Shown one piece after another: positions 1 through 7,110 of a DNA stretch of 43,965 nt. The stretch is from the IMG/VR virus record IMGVR_UViG_3300047494_000177, positions 1-43,965 of that record. The stretch is one strand, 5' to 3'. A program made the position numbers and the translations under genes. This stretch comes from a virus. Below the pieces are notes generated by a model. That model made no database searches, was not told the DNA's origin, and saw nothing but the letters and a program-made list of their open reading frames with translations. Numbering within the stretch: position 1 is the first letter of the stretch; the number at the start of each line of letters is the position of its first letter.

Positions 1-2
1 AT

Positions 3-98
3 TTGATTTGCGATGGATTTTATGATGAGGATCGGAGTGAATCTGCTATGATTTCGGACATCCCGCGTAATGTGGGTTTTAAGTTCTTTGAAAATTAG
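3..98 (+). CDS. 3' end of a truncated gene entering from the left edge
   Basis: The frame is open from the window edge to a TAG and encodes about 31 residues ending in DIPRNVGFKFFEN. The mix of charged and aromatic residues looks protein-like, but the fragment is too short to assign a family. It is either the tail of a gene lying mostly outside the window or a chance open frame. Confidence 0.4.
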   Translation: MICDGFYDEDRSESAMISDIPRNVGFKFFEN

Positions 99-214
99 GG
101 ATATGAGATATGTGGATTTCAATGCCTGCGCAGCGGCTTAGTAGTTGCGACATCTTTGAAAGACAGCGCCTTGCCGTCGGCTGTTCGGCCACGCCAAGCA
201 CTTCTCCTGCCAGC

Positions 215-523
215 TCAGTTTTTCGGGATCGCCAAGTAGATGTTCGCTTCCCGCAGTGATTTCTCGATTCGATCTACCTCGGCTATAATATCGGGATTTC
301 CGGTAAGAGAACGCAGCATGTCGCACGCAAGTCGAGCCGCACCCAGCGGTCCGTAGAGCTGGTGGCGAATCTGCCGGCCACCATCGAAAGACTGCTCGAC
401 CAGACGATTCACCGCCTTGCTGTAATTTCTTCGGCGGCCGCCGTTTTCCATCGCGTGCGCGGTGGCAAACTCGACAACTTTTTTGTCGGTACTCGCGTCC
501 ATGCGAATGCTGCGTTTCGGCAT
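215..523 (-). CDS. Ribbon-helix-helix-like small regulator
   Basis: The product is a 102-residue basic protein. Its N-terminus (KRSIRMDASTDKKVVEFA, then a helix-rich stretch with NYSKAVNRLVEQS) resembles the strand-helix-helix of Arc/CopG/MobC-type DNA-binding proteins. The C-terminal half (about residues 55-102) is predicted helical and could be an oligomerisation or partner-binding part. The start is the ATG at 521-523; a TATAAT on the same strand lies only 8 nt upstream, so the mRNA would be leaderless or nearly so. It is divergent from the + strand genes that follow. Family assignment is by pattern only; the protein could also be a MobC-like or plasmid-type repressor. Confidence 0.6.
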   Translation of the reverse strand: MPKRSIRMDASTDKKVVEFATAHAMENGGRRRNYSKAVNRLVEQSFDGGRQIRHQLYGPLGAARLACDMLRSLTGNPDIIAEVDRIEKSLREANIYLAIPKN

Positions 524-531
524 CTTTGCCC

Positions 532-537
532 ATTATA
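532..537 (-). promoter_or_regulatory. -10 box (TATAAT) of the reverse-strand regulator
   Basis: A perfect TATAAT on the reverse strand lies 8 nt from the ATG at 523. No good -35 hexamer is visible at the usual spacing. If used, transcription would begin at or next to the start codon. The second ribbon-helix-helix gene of this window (41417) has the same arrangement. Confidence 0.45.
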
Positions 538-560
538 CCAATAATCACCTATGCCGGGTG

Positions 561-572
561 GGACAATTGTCC
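561..572. promoter_or_regulatory. Perfect 12-bp palindrome, possible operator
   Basis: GGACAATTGTCC is a perfect palindrome in the divergent intergenic region, about 24 bp upstream of the reverse-strand -10 box. Its place suggests a repressor or activator site. I see no second exact copy in the window, so its function is inference from position and symmetry. Confidence 0.35.
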
Positions 573-716
573 TACTCATTTTCGGAAATCGTCGGAAAAA
601 TAAGAGCAATCTCTTCCATTGCAATAATGGTGTCATAGCCTGTCCATCGGCGGCCGACAGGGCATCTCCAGCAGCACCGCTGGTCTTTCGGCTCCCGTTC
701 CTCTGTCCAGGATCAC

Positions 717-1451
717 ATGGCCACCAATGCGCCTTCAGGTGTCACAGTTCAGAAATTCGTCTCTCAAAAAGCCGCTGTCCAAAAAGCCGGTAAAACGAAC
801 CACTCTCGTCGAACGAACCGCCAAGCGAAGCAGCCGCGGCACGATCGGAGAAACCACCAGCGGATAAGGGACACGGAATGCTCCTCTCGGTGGGCGGACG
901 ACATCATCCACTGGCACGATGTCGATTATCTGGGCAATCGCACGGGATCCGGCACACTGAAGATCGCTTGTCGAGGCACACCCAAGCATCCGTGCGGCCG
1001 GCTGGTGCCCCCGCAGGACGTGGTTGATGCTGCGCGGTTGCCAGACGGTGTCCTCGGTCCGCCATCTCCGCCGGTGTGGCTCTGTACTGACTGTCGGACC
1101 ATTGCCCGGCAGGAACGACAACAGCAGGAGGATGACACGCTGATCCGCGGCATACGCCTGGAGCGGGTAGGGCGGTGGCATGACGGGGCCGAGCACGTTG
1201 CCGTGCCGTTTGCGGATCTCATCGATGAGGACTCGTCGCCAAGCCGACCGGTGCTGGACCTGATGGCCGAGGAGAGGGAAACGCTGCGGGAACTGCCATT
1301 GCCCACCGAAGACGATGAGGAGCTGGCCCGTGCCGTCGCTGTGTACTCTGAAACCGGGAATCTGGTGGACTTTGCCCGCATGTCAGGCGAAGAGGCGATT
1401 GCGGCCGACCAACGACGGCGATATCGCGCTGAAAAACGGGTCGTTGTTTGA
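717..1451 (+). CDS. Unknown protein with putative zinc-binding cysteines
   Basis: The product has 244 residues. An AGGAT lies 5 nt before the ATG. The first 65 residues are basic and low in complexity and may be a disordered DNA- or RNA-binding tail. A central region has two cysteine pairs, CRGTPKHPC and CTDC, about 45 residues apart, which could bind one zinc ion. The C-terminal third is acidic (LIDEDSSPSRPV, ELPLPTEDDEEL) and ends in a basic helix. It is the first gene of the + strand run. I do not recognise the family; a regulatory role is only a guess from charge and position. Confidence 0.65.
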   Translation: MATNAPSGVTVQKFVSQKAAVQKAGKTNHSRRTNRQAKQPRHDRRNHQRIRDTECSSRWADDIIHWHDVDYLGNRTGSGTLKIACRGTPKHPCGRLVPPQDVVDAARLPDGVLGPPSPPVWLCTDCRTIARQERQQQEDDTLIRGIRLERVGRWHDGAEHVAVPFADLIDEDSSPSRPVLDLMAEERETLRELPLPTEDDEELARAVAVYSETGNLVDFARMSGEEAIAADQRRRYRAEKRVVV

Positions 1452-1586
1452 CGCGGGACGGAGATTGTCCACGGATGTTGACCCTGCGAAATTCGGAAAA
1501 TAACCGCGAAGGGTTGTAGAAATTGCCTACGTAGTATAGGGACATAGTTTCGCACAAGTCGTCATCCTTGGACTTTTTTACGCGAG

Positions 1587-1838
1587 ATGCCAGCAAACAT
1601 AACAACACGGCAGTTTCGAACCGCGTCGAGATATTTGTTCGCGGACAGCCGCACTCGCCCAACGCAAACAGAACTGGCAAAGCAGTTTGGCATCAGCCAG
1701 CAAGCAATCAGCCGCCGGCTCAAACGGTTCAAGGATTCGATCAACGCTGACCAGCGCGCCCGGTATCTCGCCCTTGCGGCCCGGAAGCGGAAGCGCCGGA
1801 TCGTTCCCCTGCAACTGAACTTCAATGACGCAGTCTAA
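1587..1838 (+). CDS. Small helix-turn-helix DNA-binding protein
   Basis: The product has 83 residues. A helix-turn-helix is visible at about residues 28-48 (QTELAKQFGISQQAISRRLK), with the typical turn glycine and serine. The C-terminus is very basic (ALAARKRKRRIVP). The ATG at 1587 begins the helix-rich part at a sensible distance. The gene lies in an apparent cluster with 1868 and 2172. Size and position suggest a phage transcription factor of the MerR/ArsR-like or sigma-4-like HTH type; no closer family can be named. Confidence 0.7.
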   Translation: MPANITTRQFRTASRYLFADSRTRPTQTELAKQFGISQQAISRRLKRFKDSINADQRARYLALAARKRKRRIVPLQLNFNDAV

Positions 1839-1867
1839 TCTGCGTCGCAACAAACAAAGGAATCGCT

Positions 1868-2143
1868 ATGAGTTGGAGCATCTGCCTGATCGGCTCGCCG
1901 GACAACGTTGTCAAGGAAATCGAATCGCACAGTGGTACCCTACAGGGTCAGTGCAAGCTGGAGTTTGACGCTGCGAAGCCCCATCTGATCGGACTCGTGA
2001 AAGAGAACTTCAATGCGGATCCGGCGATTACCCCGCCGACCATCAAACTGGAGGCCTCAGGCTCCGGATACGCAGTCGGCGACATCCAGCGGTATCGCAA
2101 CTGCAAGGTCAGCATCGACAGCTTCTATCACAAGCTCGTCTGA
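1868..2143 (+). CDS. Conserved-looking small phage protein
   Basis: The product has 91 residues beginning MSWSICLIGSPDNV. AAGGAATCGCT before the ATG is a good ribosome binding site. The alternating pattern of hydrophobic strands (SWSICLIG, IKLEASGSG, CKVSIDSFYHKLV) and one helix suggests a small alpha/beta fold. No motif identifies a function. Neighbours on both sides are DNA-binding proteins. Confidence 0.65.
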   Translation: MSWSICLIGSPDNVVKEIESHSGTLQGQCKLEFDAAKPHLIGLVKENFNADPAITPPTIKLEASGSGYAVGDIQRYRNCKVSIDSFYHKLV

Positions 2144-2171
2144 TCACGCTGCCCGCATTCCGCTCAGCACC

Positions 2172-2492
2172 ATGCCCCGGTACTGCAAAGATCGCCCGGT
2201 CAGTTTCCAGATCAGATCTGATCCCGCCGATGCCCGCCGGCAGATCCTGGCGGCGATGCCCTGGCTGGATGACTCCCAGCGTGACGTGCTGCACCTGGTG
2301 TACTGGGACGGTTTGGATTTCTCAGCCGTCGCGACCCACTTGGCGATGACGATCGACCGGGCCCGAGAGCTGCATGCCGCGGCACTGAAGATTTGCAGGT
2401 ATGCCATCAACAGTCTGACGCTGGACGAACGCATGGGCCGATCGGGGGGTGGACGTGGTCTATCTCGCGCCGACCAGCGAGCAAACCGATGA
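2172..2492 (+). CDS. Sigma-70 region 4-like HTH protein
   Basis: The product has 106 residues from the ATG at 2172; a longer open frame upstream overlaps the previous gene and is unlikely. Residues about 20-75 (ILAAMPWLDDSQRDVLHLVY, then the short-turn pair FSAVATHLAM / IDRARELHAAAL) follow the pattern of sigma-factor region 4: a helix ending in an acidic-rich turn and an HTH that contacts a -35 box. It lacks region 2, so it cannot be a complete sigma factor. It may be a small phage activator or anti-sigma-type partner. Its stop overlaps the next start by ATGA, so the two are translationally coupled. Confidence 0.65.
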   Translation: MPRYCKDRPVSFQIRSDPADARRQILAAMPWLDDSQRDVLHLVYWDGLDFSAVATHLAMTIDRARELHAAALKICRYAINSLTLDERMGRSGGGRGLSRADQRANR

Positions 2493-3244
2493 AGATTGAA
2501 GCTGTCACCGTTTGTGTTGGATACGGCGATTTCCTTGCCGCGACCCTGCCGCACAACCTGCACATTTTCGACCGGTTGGTTGTGGTGACCGACTTCGAGG
2601 ACAAGGAAACACAGAACATCTGCCAGCGATATGGCGTCGATTGCAAGCCGACCGACGTCATGCGCGTGCACGGCGATGCTTTCAACAAAGGCCTGGGCAT
2701 CGACTTCGGCCTCGGTTATCTGAATCGCGACGCGTGGGTTGTCCATCTCGACTCGGACATCGTGCTGCCGCGCACCACCCGGCACCGCATCGAGGAAGCG
2801 CTCTTGGACGAGGATTGCATCTACGGCATCGACCGCATGAACTGCGTCGGCTGGGACGCCTGGAAGCGGTTCGAGTCCGATCATGGCAATCACCACCAGT
2901 GGCACCAGCACTGCATTCTTGTGCCACCGGCATTCCCCTTGGGCGCGCGGATCGTGCTGAGAAACCACGGCGGTTATGTGCCTATTGGTTTCTTTCAAAT
3001 GTTTCACGGGAAACACGGGCGCCGATATCCGATGGCGCAAGGTGATGCCGAGCACACCGATGTCCTGCATTCGCTCCAATGGCCGACTAAAAATCGTCGA
3101 CTGCTGCCCAGTGTCTTAGCGGTGCACCTGGAATCCGAGCCCTGCAAGATGGGCGCGAACTGGCGGGGCCGGAAGACACAGCGATTCGGGCCCGGGGCTG
3201 TGACGTCGGGGGTCAATGTGCCCTGCCGGCCGTATTCAAACTGA
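2489..3244 (+). CDS. GT-A fold glycosyltransferase-like protein
   Basis: The product has 251 residues from the ATG at 2489, chosen because it overlaps the previous stop as ATGA and begins the hydrophobic first strand (IEAVTVCVGYGDFL). The strand-helix alternation and the DSD at residues 88-90 (VVHLDSDIVL) are the nucleotide-sugar/metal site of GT-A enzymes. A His/Trp-rich patch (HHQWHQHC) follows at about residue 140. The likely role is transfer of a sugar to a phage or host acceptor. Phages use such enzymes to modify DNA, receptors or virion proteins; the acceptor cannot be read from the sequence. It is one of three sugar-transfer genes in this window. Confidence 0.75.
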   Translation: MKIEAVTVCVGYGDFLAATLPHNLHIFDRLVVVTDFEDKETQNICQRYGVDCKPTDVMRVHGDAFNKGLGIDFGLGYLNRDAWVVHLDSDIVLPRTTRHRIEEALLDEDCIYGIDRMNCVGWDAWKRFESDHGNHHQWHQHCILVPPAFPLGARIVLRNHGGYVPIGFFQMFHGKHGRRYPMAQGDAEHTDVLHSLQWPTKNRRLLPSVLAVHLESEPCKMGANWRGRKTQRFGPGAVTSGVNVPCRPYSN

Positions 3245-3249
3245 TTCCC

Positions 3250-3330
3250 GCAGCGGTAGCTCAGAGGCATAGAGCACCAGCAGCCGGAGACGGTTGATGG
3301 TTGTCGGTGGTTCGAATCCATCCTGCTGCT
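3250..3330 (+). ncRNA. tRNA-like RNA with a GAGA-capped hairpin instead of an anticodon loop
   Basis: Acceptor stem GCAGCGG (3250-3256) pairs with CTGCTGC (3323-3329), with one G-T wobble, and is followed by T as discriminator. TA at 8-9, a 4-bp D stem GCTC/GAGC (3259-3262, 3272-3275) with GG in the loop, and a T arm GGTGG-TTCGAAT-CCATC (3306-3322) are all standard. Between them lies no 7-nt anticodon loop. Instead 3276-3301 forms ACCA/TGGT, a G-A mismatch, then CAGCCG/CGGTTG closed by GAGA, a GNRA tetraloop. CCA is not encoded. A T-run follows directly. It could be bound by tRNA enzymes but cannot decode a codon; a decayed tRNA is the alternative. Confidence 0.7.
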
Positions 3331-3573
3331 TTTTCTGACGGGCGCGGCTTGAAGACTAATGAACACCTTCGCCGGTAAGAAGCTCTCGCACATCCAGCGA
3401 TCTGGCTTCACCTGGTCGGACGCCGGCTTCTGGCGTGAGGGATTTCAGCGGCGAGGTCACCCGATCACGACGTTCCGGTTCATGCGCGTCTCGGCCGCAC
3501 AGACGCGATCGCCGTTGAACATCAGAACAGCAACGCGGTCCTCTGGGTCGCGGCATTTCCAGTGAAGGAACAC

Positions 3574-3849
3574 ATGAACGCTCCCGAAATCATCGACGTC
3601 AACGAGCCGCCGTATACCGCAACCGCATCAACGGCGACCTCGCATTTCGTCCCGTTTGCGCAGTTCATCGACTGGACAAAAACGATCACCCGCAAGGTGC
3701 TGCAGCCATCAAAATACAGCCGGCGGGTTTCTGTTCCGCGCGCTCGCCGCGGCCGCGGCGGACTGATGAAAGCCAGGCTGAAGATTTCGCGAATCAAGTC
3801 GGTGACCGTCGGGTGCTTCCCGCGGCATGCCAGCTCAACGGTGGGATGA
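3574..3849 (+). CDS. Small basic protein, ATGA-coupled to the next gene
   Basis: The product has 91 residues. GAAGGA 5 nt before the ATG at 3574 favours this start over an upstream in-frame ATG. The C-terminal half is very basic (RVSVPRARRGRGG, MKARLKISRIKS) and could bind nucleic acid. Its stop overlaps the next ATG as ATGA, which supports both genes. I do not recognise the family. Confidence 0.5.
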   Translation: MNAPEIIDVNEPPYTATASTATSHFVPFAQFIDWTKTITRKVLQPSKYSRRVSVPRARRGRGGLMKARLKISRIKSVTVGCFPRHASSTVG

Positions 3850-4013
3850 TGTCGGTTGTGGAACTGCAGACAGCGGTAGTCGATCTGCACGATCGCTTGA
3901 TCGAGGCCAACAGCGCGATCGGGCTGTTGTGCATGGTGATAGCGGTGCAGTCGGCTCTGCTAATCGTCGTCTCGGTTCGGCTTTTCGTACGAGATTTCAA
4001 GCGGTCGGCTTAG
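3846..4013 (+). CDS. Small single-pass membrane protein
   Basis: The product has 55 residues (MMSVVELQTAVVDLHDRL), with one clear hydrophobic segment of about 21 residues (LLCMVIAVQSALLIVVSVRLF) and a basic end (RDFKRSA). A short amphipathic helix precedes the membrane span. Size and topology fit a small phage membrane protein; a lysis role is possible from the neighbourhood but is not shown. It is coupled to the upstream gene by ATGA. Confidence 0.6.
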   Translation: MMSVVELQTAVVDLHDRLIEANSAIGLLCMVIAVQSALLIVVSVRLFVRDFKRSA

Positions 4014-4027
4014 CAAAAGGACAACGA

Positions 4028-4192
4028 ATGCCACTCAAAGCACTTGCCTTCATTTTTGTTACCACGCTTACAACGGTTGTTCTGACCCACCTGCTGTTCC
4101 CATGGCTATCTTCGCGTGAATCTTACGTCATCAACGGTGCGGCTGGCGGCATCTATGGCTTTGTCGCTGGATTCATTTACCCGTCGCGATAA
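4028..4192 (+). CDS. Small membrane protein with two hydrophobic segments
   Basis: The product has 54 residues. AAAGGA lies 6 nt before the ATG. The first segment (ALAFIFVTTLTTVVLTHLLF) and the second (VINGAAGGIYGFVAGFIY) are both membrane-like and are separated by a short polar loop. Such a hairpin protein is compatible with a class II holin-type topology. It sits between another small membrane protein and an HNH nuclease. Confidence 0.6.
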   Translation: MPLKALAFIFVTTLTTVVLTHLLFPWLSSRESYVINGAAGGIYGFVAGFIYPSR

Positions 4193-4571
4193 CCCCGTGC
4201 CCGCCACCGATCGCCCGCAGCGAGTAACCGATCAATCCGTCCTGCAGTGGGCCCGCAACCTCGGCACCTGCGAATGGTGCGGCCAGCAGACACCGACCGA
4301 GCCGAGTCACACGAAGTCCCGCGGGTCCGGCGGATCAGACAGTTACCTGAATATCACAGCGCTGTGCAGACCGGACCACAACAGCCACCATCAGGGACAC
4401 CGGCCGACGAAAACCGATCTGATGCTGACGGCGGTCCGCCGGGAAGCGTACGGCCGCGATCGAGCGGCGATTCTCGCCAGCCTCGCGCCGGCGATTTCAT
4501 CCTGCTTATCCGACCAACAGACCGCGGAGACCAGCGCGACCACCTCGGACGCACACCCGAGTACCGGCTGA
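4155..4571 (+). CDS. HNH-family nuclease
   Basis: CEWCGQQ (from about residue 39), SHTKSRGSGGSDSYLNITAL and the end LCRPDHNSHHQGH give the Cys-pair, His, Asn and C-x3-H-x3-H pattern of HNH endonucleases with a structural zinc. Such nucleases nick or cut DNA; in HK97-type phages they often help terminase. Here the gene is far from terminase. The start is uncertain: ATG 4155 overlaps the previous gene, while GTG 4197 lies just after its stop. The last 30 residues are Ser/Thr/Ala-rich and look out of frame, while another frame there looks like real protein (next entry). Confidence 0.75.
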   Translation: MALSLDSFTRRDNPVPATDRPQRVTDQSVLQWARNLGTCEWCGQQTPTEPSHTKSRGSGGSDSYLNITALCRPDHNSHHQGHRPTKTDLMLTAVRREAYGRDRAAILASLAPAISSCLSDQQTAETSATTSDAHPSTG

Positions 4572-4654
4572 AGATTCTGCTGAAGCGGCTGCTGCGGTCA
4601 TATGAATTCGAATGCGTCGGGCTGTCACGCCGGGGCGATGGAAAATGGAAATGA
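4490..4654 (+). CDS. Small phage protein (RPT...RLKILLKRLLRS family-like), start unresolved
   Basis: The frame reads DFILLIRPTDRGDQRDHLG, then TPEYRLKILLKRLLRSYEF and ECVGLSRRGDGKWK. The pattern 'RP-x-D ... R-L-K-x-L-L-K-x-L-L-R-x-(Y/F)-x-F-x-C-V' is familiar from small phage proteins of unknown function. No ATG, GTG or TTG is available near its beginning; the nearest are GTG 4247 and ATG 4274, deep inside the HNH gene. It is therefore started at a non-standard codon, reached by a -1 shift from the HNH frame, or broken by a mutation. Its stop overlaps the next ATG as ATGA, which supports translation. Confidence 0.45.
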   Translation, partial: GDFILLIRPTDRGDQRDHLGRTPEYRLKILLKRLLRSYEFECVGLSRRGDGKWK

Positions 4655-4953
4655 ACTTGTCTCTGTTGATAACCGACGTCGCGTCGATGTCCGATCGCCG
4701 GCTGGATAGCGACCGCCGCTGTCTCGGCGCTGTAAAACTGGATATCCGCCTGGCCGCGTTCCGCGCCGGCGCCGTCAAGCACGGCATCTTCACCCCGGAG
4801 ACGCTCCTTCTGCTCAGGCCCTATACCGACCAAATCGAGCGGATCAACCGAGAGCAGGAACGGCGCGATCTGGACAAATCCGACGCGCGCAAGCAACTCA
4901 GGGACAAAACCAGGGTAAGCAATCCGGTGCGGACGGGACGGCCGCTTACCTGA
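4651..4953 (+). CDS. Unknown small protein, mostly helical
   Basis: The product has 100 residues from the ATG at 4651, which overlaps the previous stop (ATGA). A second ATG at 4645 is possible. The middle (AVKLDIRLAAFRAGAVKHGIF, TPETLLLLRPYTDQIERI) looks helical; the end is charged (REQERRDLDKSDARKQ) and may be a coiled coil. No family is recognised. Confidence 0.55.
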   Translation: MNLSLLITDVASMSDRRLDSDRRCLGAVKLDIRLAAFRAGAVKHGIFTPETLLLLRPYTDQIERINREQERRDLDKSDARKQLRDKTRVSNPVRTGRPLT

Positions 4954-5029
4954 CGATCCCACCTCCAGCCAGAGCGTGTCCCGGTGGTTCCCATCGGGCC
5001 GCTCGTCTGGAGTTTCTGACCGGGCCGGC

Positions 5030-5107
5030 ATGGCCGAAACCTTCCAGCGGATTTTTGACCTGGTTTTTACAGCCCTGGCGGCGGCCGCGGTGGTGATGCT
5101 GATATGA
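5030..5107 (+). CDS. 25-residue membrane microprotein
   Basis: The frame MAETFQRIFDLVFTALAAAA, VVMLI is almost entirely one membrane helix with a short polar head. Its stop overlaps the next ATG as ATGA, and the next gene is also a single-span membrane protein. Coding is inferred from the hydrophobic pattern and the tight coupling. The role is unknown; lysis or membrane anchoring is possible. Confidence 0.45.
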   Translation: MAETFQRIFDLVFTALAAAAVVMLI

Positions 5108-5220
5108 CAGCAGTGGTCATCAGTCTCGGCGCAACGTTCATCGCGATCGCCGCATTCGTGCTGATTGTCCGCCTGATCTTGTCGGTCTGCGAGCCGCTCG
5201 GCGAAGACAACGACCGGTGA
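5104..5220 (+). CDS. 38-residue single-pass membrane protein
   Basis: The frame begins MTAVVISLGATFIAIAAFVL and continues IVRLILSVCEPLGEDNDR. It has one long hydrophobic helix and an acidic cytosolic-type tail. It is ATGA-coupled to the preceding microprotein. The pair looks like a small membrane operon unit in the probable lysis region. Confidence 0.5.
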   Translation: MTAVVISLGATFIAIAAFVLIVRLILSVCEPLGEDNDR

Positions 5221-5252
5221 ATATGGTTCGCGCCGGCGTCTAATAAAAAACC

Positions 5253-5573
5253 ATGACATCCGGCTGGCAAACCTCCGAAGCCCACATCGGCACAGGAAGT
5301 GTCGGCGCGATTATCTACGTGCTGTCGCTGCACTACGCGACGCCGATCACAGTTGCCGCGGTAGGGGCCATCGCCGCGATCGCCGTTGGTTACGCGGCCT
5401 GCCGAACCACCCTGAAACTGCTGTGCAAGAACAGCCTGACACCATCAGCATCATCGGCGGCGGTGGGGCGATACCTGACCGACCGGTTCGGATCCTTAGC
5501 CGTTGGTGGCAGCCCTACCAGCACGGCTACCGCATCAAAAAGAGCGGACCTGGAACGGGTTCGCGGATCCTGA
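5253..5573 (+). CDS. Holin-like membrane protein (tentative)
   Basis: The product has 106 residues. The N-terminal 55 residues contain two hydrophobic segments (SVGAIIYVLSLHYATPITVA, VGAIAAIAVGYAAC) followed by a basic stretch, compatible with a holin. From about residue 60 the sequence is Ser/Ala/Thr-rich and could be a low-complexity tail. A second frame is open across the same stretch, so a frameshift in this gene cannot be excluded. The lysis assignment rests on topology and neighbours. Confidence 0.45.
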   Translation: MTSGWQTSEAHIGTGSVGAIIYVLSLHYATPITVAAVGAIAAIAVGYAACRTTLKLLCKNSLTPSASSAAVGRYLTDRFGSLAVGGSPTSTATASKRADLERVRGS

Positions 5574-5635
5574 TTTTAGAGTGGGTCGAGTGCGACCCGC
5601 CTGCTACCGACGAACAATCAACCACGGAGATCCCA

Positions 5636-5881
5636 ATGGCACTGCAAGACGTAATCACCGGGCTCGAAACCAAGATCGCAGGATTCGTCGCCACGAAGCT
5701 GAATCTGAAGGCGAACGAGTCAGCTGCCGTCACCGGTTTGATCGCCAGCGCATTCGCGCTGATCGAAGCCGAGGCCGTCAACCGCGGCGGTCCGTTGCTG
5801 CTGAAGGAACTGGCCGCGAAATTCCCGACGCTGGCGCAGGCGATCGAGGCGATTCCCGAAGTGAAGGCGATGATCGCCTGA
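5636..5881 (+). CDS. Unknown 81-residue helical protein
   Basis: GGAG lies 6 nt before the ATG at 5636. The product (MALQDVITGLETKIAGFVAT, then SAAVTGLIASAFALIEAEAV) is predicted to be a helical bundle of weakly hydrophobic helices and ends IEAIPEVKAMIA. No family is recognised. Similar small helical proteins are common beside phage lysis genes. Confidence 0.6.
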   Translation: MALQDVITGLETKIAGFVATKLNLKANESAAVTGLIASAFALIEAEAVNRGGPLLLKELAAKFPTLAQAIEAIPEVKAMIA

Positions 5882-5944
5882 TTGGGCAGGCGGAGCGATC
5901 GTTTAGCCATTTAGGTTAAAGGCCTACATTCACCCCGACACATC

Positions 5945-6601
5945 ATGTTCGGCGAAAACGCATCATTCGGAAGTCCCTACGGCATGGCGTTCAGCCCAGC
6001 CGCGCCCGTTGAAGCAGCTTCCAACGCCTCGGCCTCCGGCGCGATGACATTCGATGACCTGAAGCGGATCAGAGATTTGTTGCCGCCAGGCCCGACTGAT
6101 GAGCAGAAGCGATTCGCCGAGATGGCCGGCTATCCGTGCTGGGACGGAATCAAGGTCAGTCCGTCTGCATACGAGCAGCTCAAGAATGAAATTCCGACAA
6201 CGCTGTCCAACACTGCGTTCGGGAATTTCGGCGTACCGATCACAATCGACGATGCGATAAAGCCAGGATCGTGGTCCTCGGCAAAAAACGATTGGGAACA
6301 GTTTCAGAAGCTGATGGATCGAAGGCTTGGCGCCCAGCCGCTGGTCGAATTTCCCCACGCCTGCGATGTGCCAATCGGTACGCTTGGATCAATCCGCGTC
6401 AGTTACGATATTTCGCCAACGTACCCGGCGATTTACGCCGCGATGATTTCTTCGCTCTGCGATTCAGGATGTGGTTACATTTTTCACGATCGGGGGATGG
6501 TGGATGACGCAGCCAAGAAGCGCGCCACCCGCCGATTGGTCCGCAAGGCTCGGATGCGGCGATTGAACAGGTGCGGTGGCCCAAACGGTCGAGGATACTG
6601 A
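5945..6601 (+). CDS. Unknown protein of 218 residues
   Basis: It starts MFGENASFGSPYGMAFSP. A low-complexity N-terminus (to about 35) is followed by a helical and then mixed region. The C-terminal 35 residues are strongly basic (KKRATRRLVRKARMRRLNRC). The cysteines near residue 177 (LCDSGCGYIF) might pair or bind metal. Its stop and the next ATG overlap as TGATG, so the next gene is coupled. I cannot name a function. Confidence 0.6.
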   Translation: MFGENASFGSPYGMAFSPAAPVEAASNASASGAMTFDDLKRIRDLLPPGPTDEQKRFAEMAGYPCWDGIKVSPSAYEQLKNEIPTTLSNTAFGNFGVPITIDDAIKPGSWSSAKNDWEQFQKLMDRRLGAQPLVEFPHACDVPIGTLGSIRVSYDISPTYPAIYAAMISSLCDSGCGYIFHDRGMVDDAAKKRATRRLVRKARMRRLNRCGGPNGRGY

Positions 6602-7098
6602 TGATCAACGACACAGAAACCATCATGACCGACCTGGCCGCGAAGATTGCAGAAGCCGGGAAATACATCGCGCAGGCGAAGGCGCTGCGTGCGGCGGCTG
6701 GTCCGCTGGTGATTAAGAAGTACTGGAACGATCGCGAGCTTGGCAGTGACGCCAACGATGCCTTCGGTAACGTTCCCGAAAAGGACACCATCATCGGCAG
6801 TGCGATGTTTATCGGCTTCAACACCCACGCCGACGCATTGCAGGCCAAGGCTCGGGCGATCATCGATTCGCTGTCGACGAAGCCTGATGGCTTGACCGAT
6901 GCCGACCGCGACACGATCCGAGTCACCCAACGAAGCGAAATCGTTGAGACGTTCATTCGCAGCCTGAACCTCGGCGACACCGACGATTTCATCCGAACCC
7001 TGATCGCTGGCAACATCAGAAACTTTGCGGCGTCAGACTGCATCCAGAAGCTCGCCGCGATCGATGCGCTCGATGCTTCCAAGCAAATGGCCAAGTAA
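6601..7098 (+). CDS. Unknown helical protein of 165 residues
   Basis: The ATG at 6601 overlaps the previous stop. The protein is rich in helices (DLAAKIAEAGKYIAQAKALR, DADRDTIRVTQRSEIVETFI) and has no cysteine-rich or catalytic motif beyond one late Cys. It could be a small coiled-coil structural or accessory protein. No family is recognised. Confidence 0.6.
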   Translation: MINDTETIMTDLAAKIAEAGKYIAQAKALRAAAGPLVIKKYWNDRELGSDANDAFGNVPEKDTIIGSAMFIGFNTHADALQAKARAIIDSLSTKPDGLTDADRDTIRVTQRSEIVETFIRSLNLGDTDDFIRTLIAGNIRNFAASDCIQKLAAIDALDASKQMAK

Positions 7099-7110
7099 CC
7101 AGCCTAGCAA

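Noticed and set aside
926-1555. Reverse-strand open frame of 209 codons opposite the zinc-motif gene
   Set aside because: The Ser/Arg-rich translation is typical of an antisense frame; the + strand frame has a good ribosome binding site and ordered cysteines.
2144-3079. Reverse-strand open frame of about 311 codons
   Set aside because: It is antisense to the sigma-4-like and glycosyltransferase genes, which have motifs and coupled starts.
3359-3565. 68-codon open frame just after the tRNA-like element
   Set aside because: Weak ribosome binding site, Arg/Ser/Thr-rich translation and no family. The 243-nt stretch 3331-3573 is treated as non-coding or decayed.
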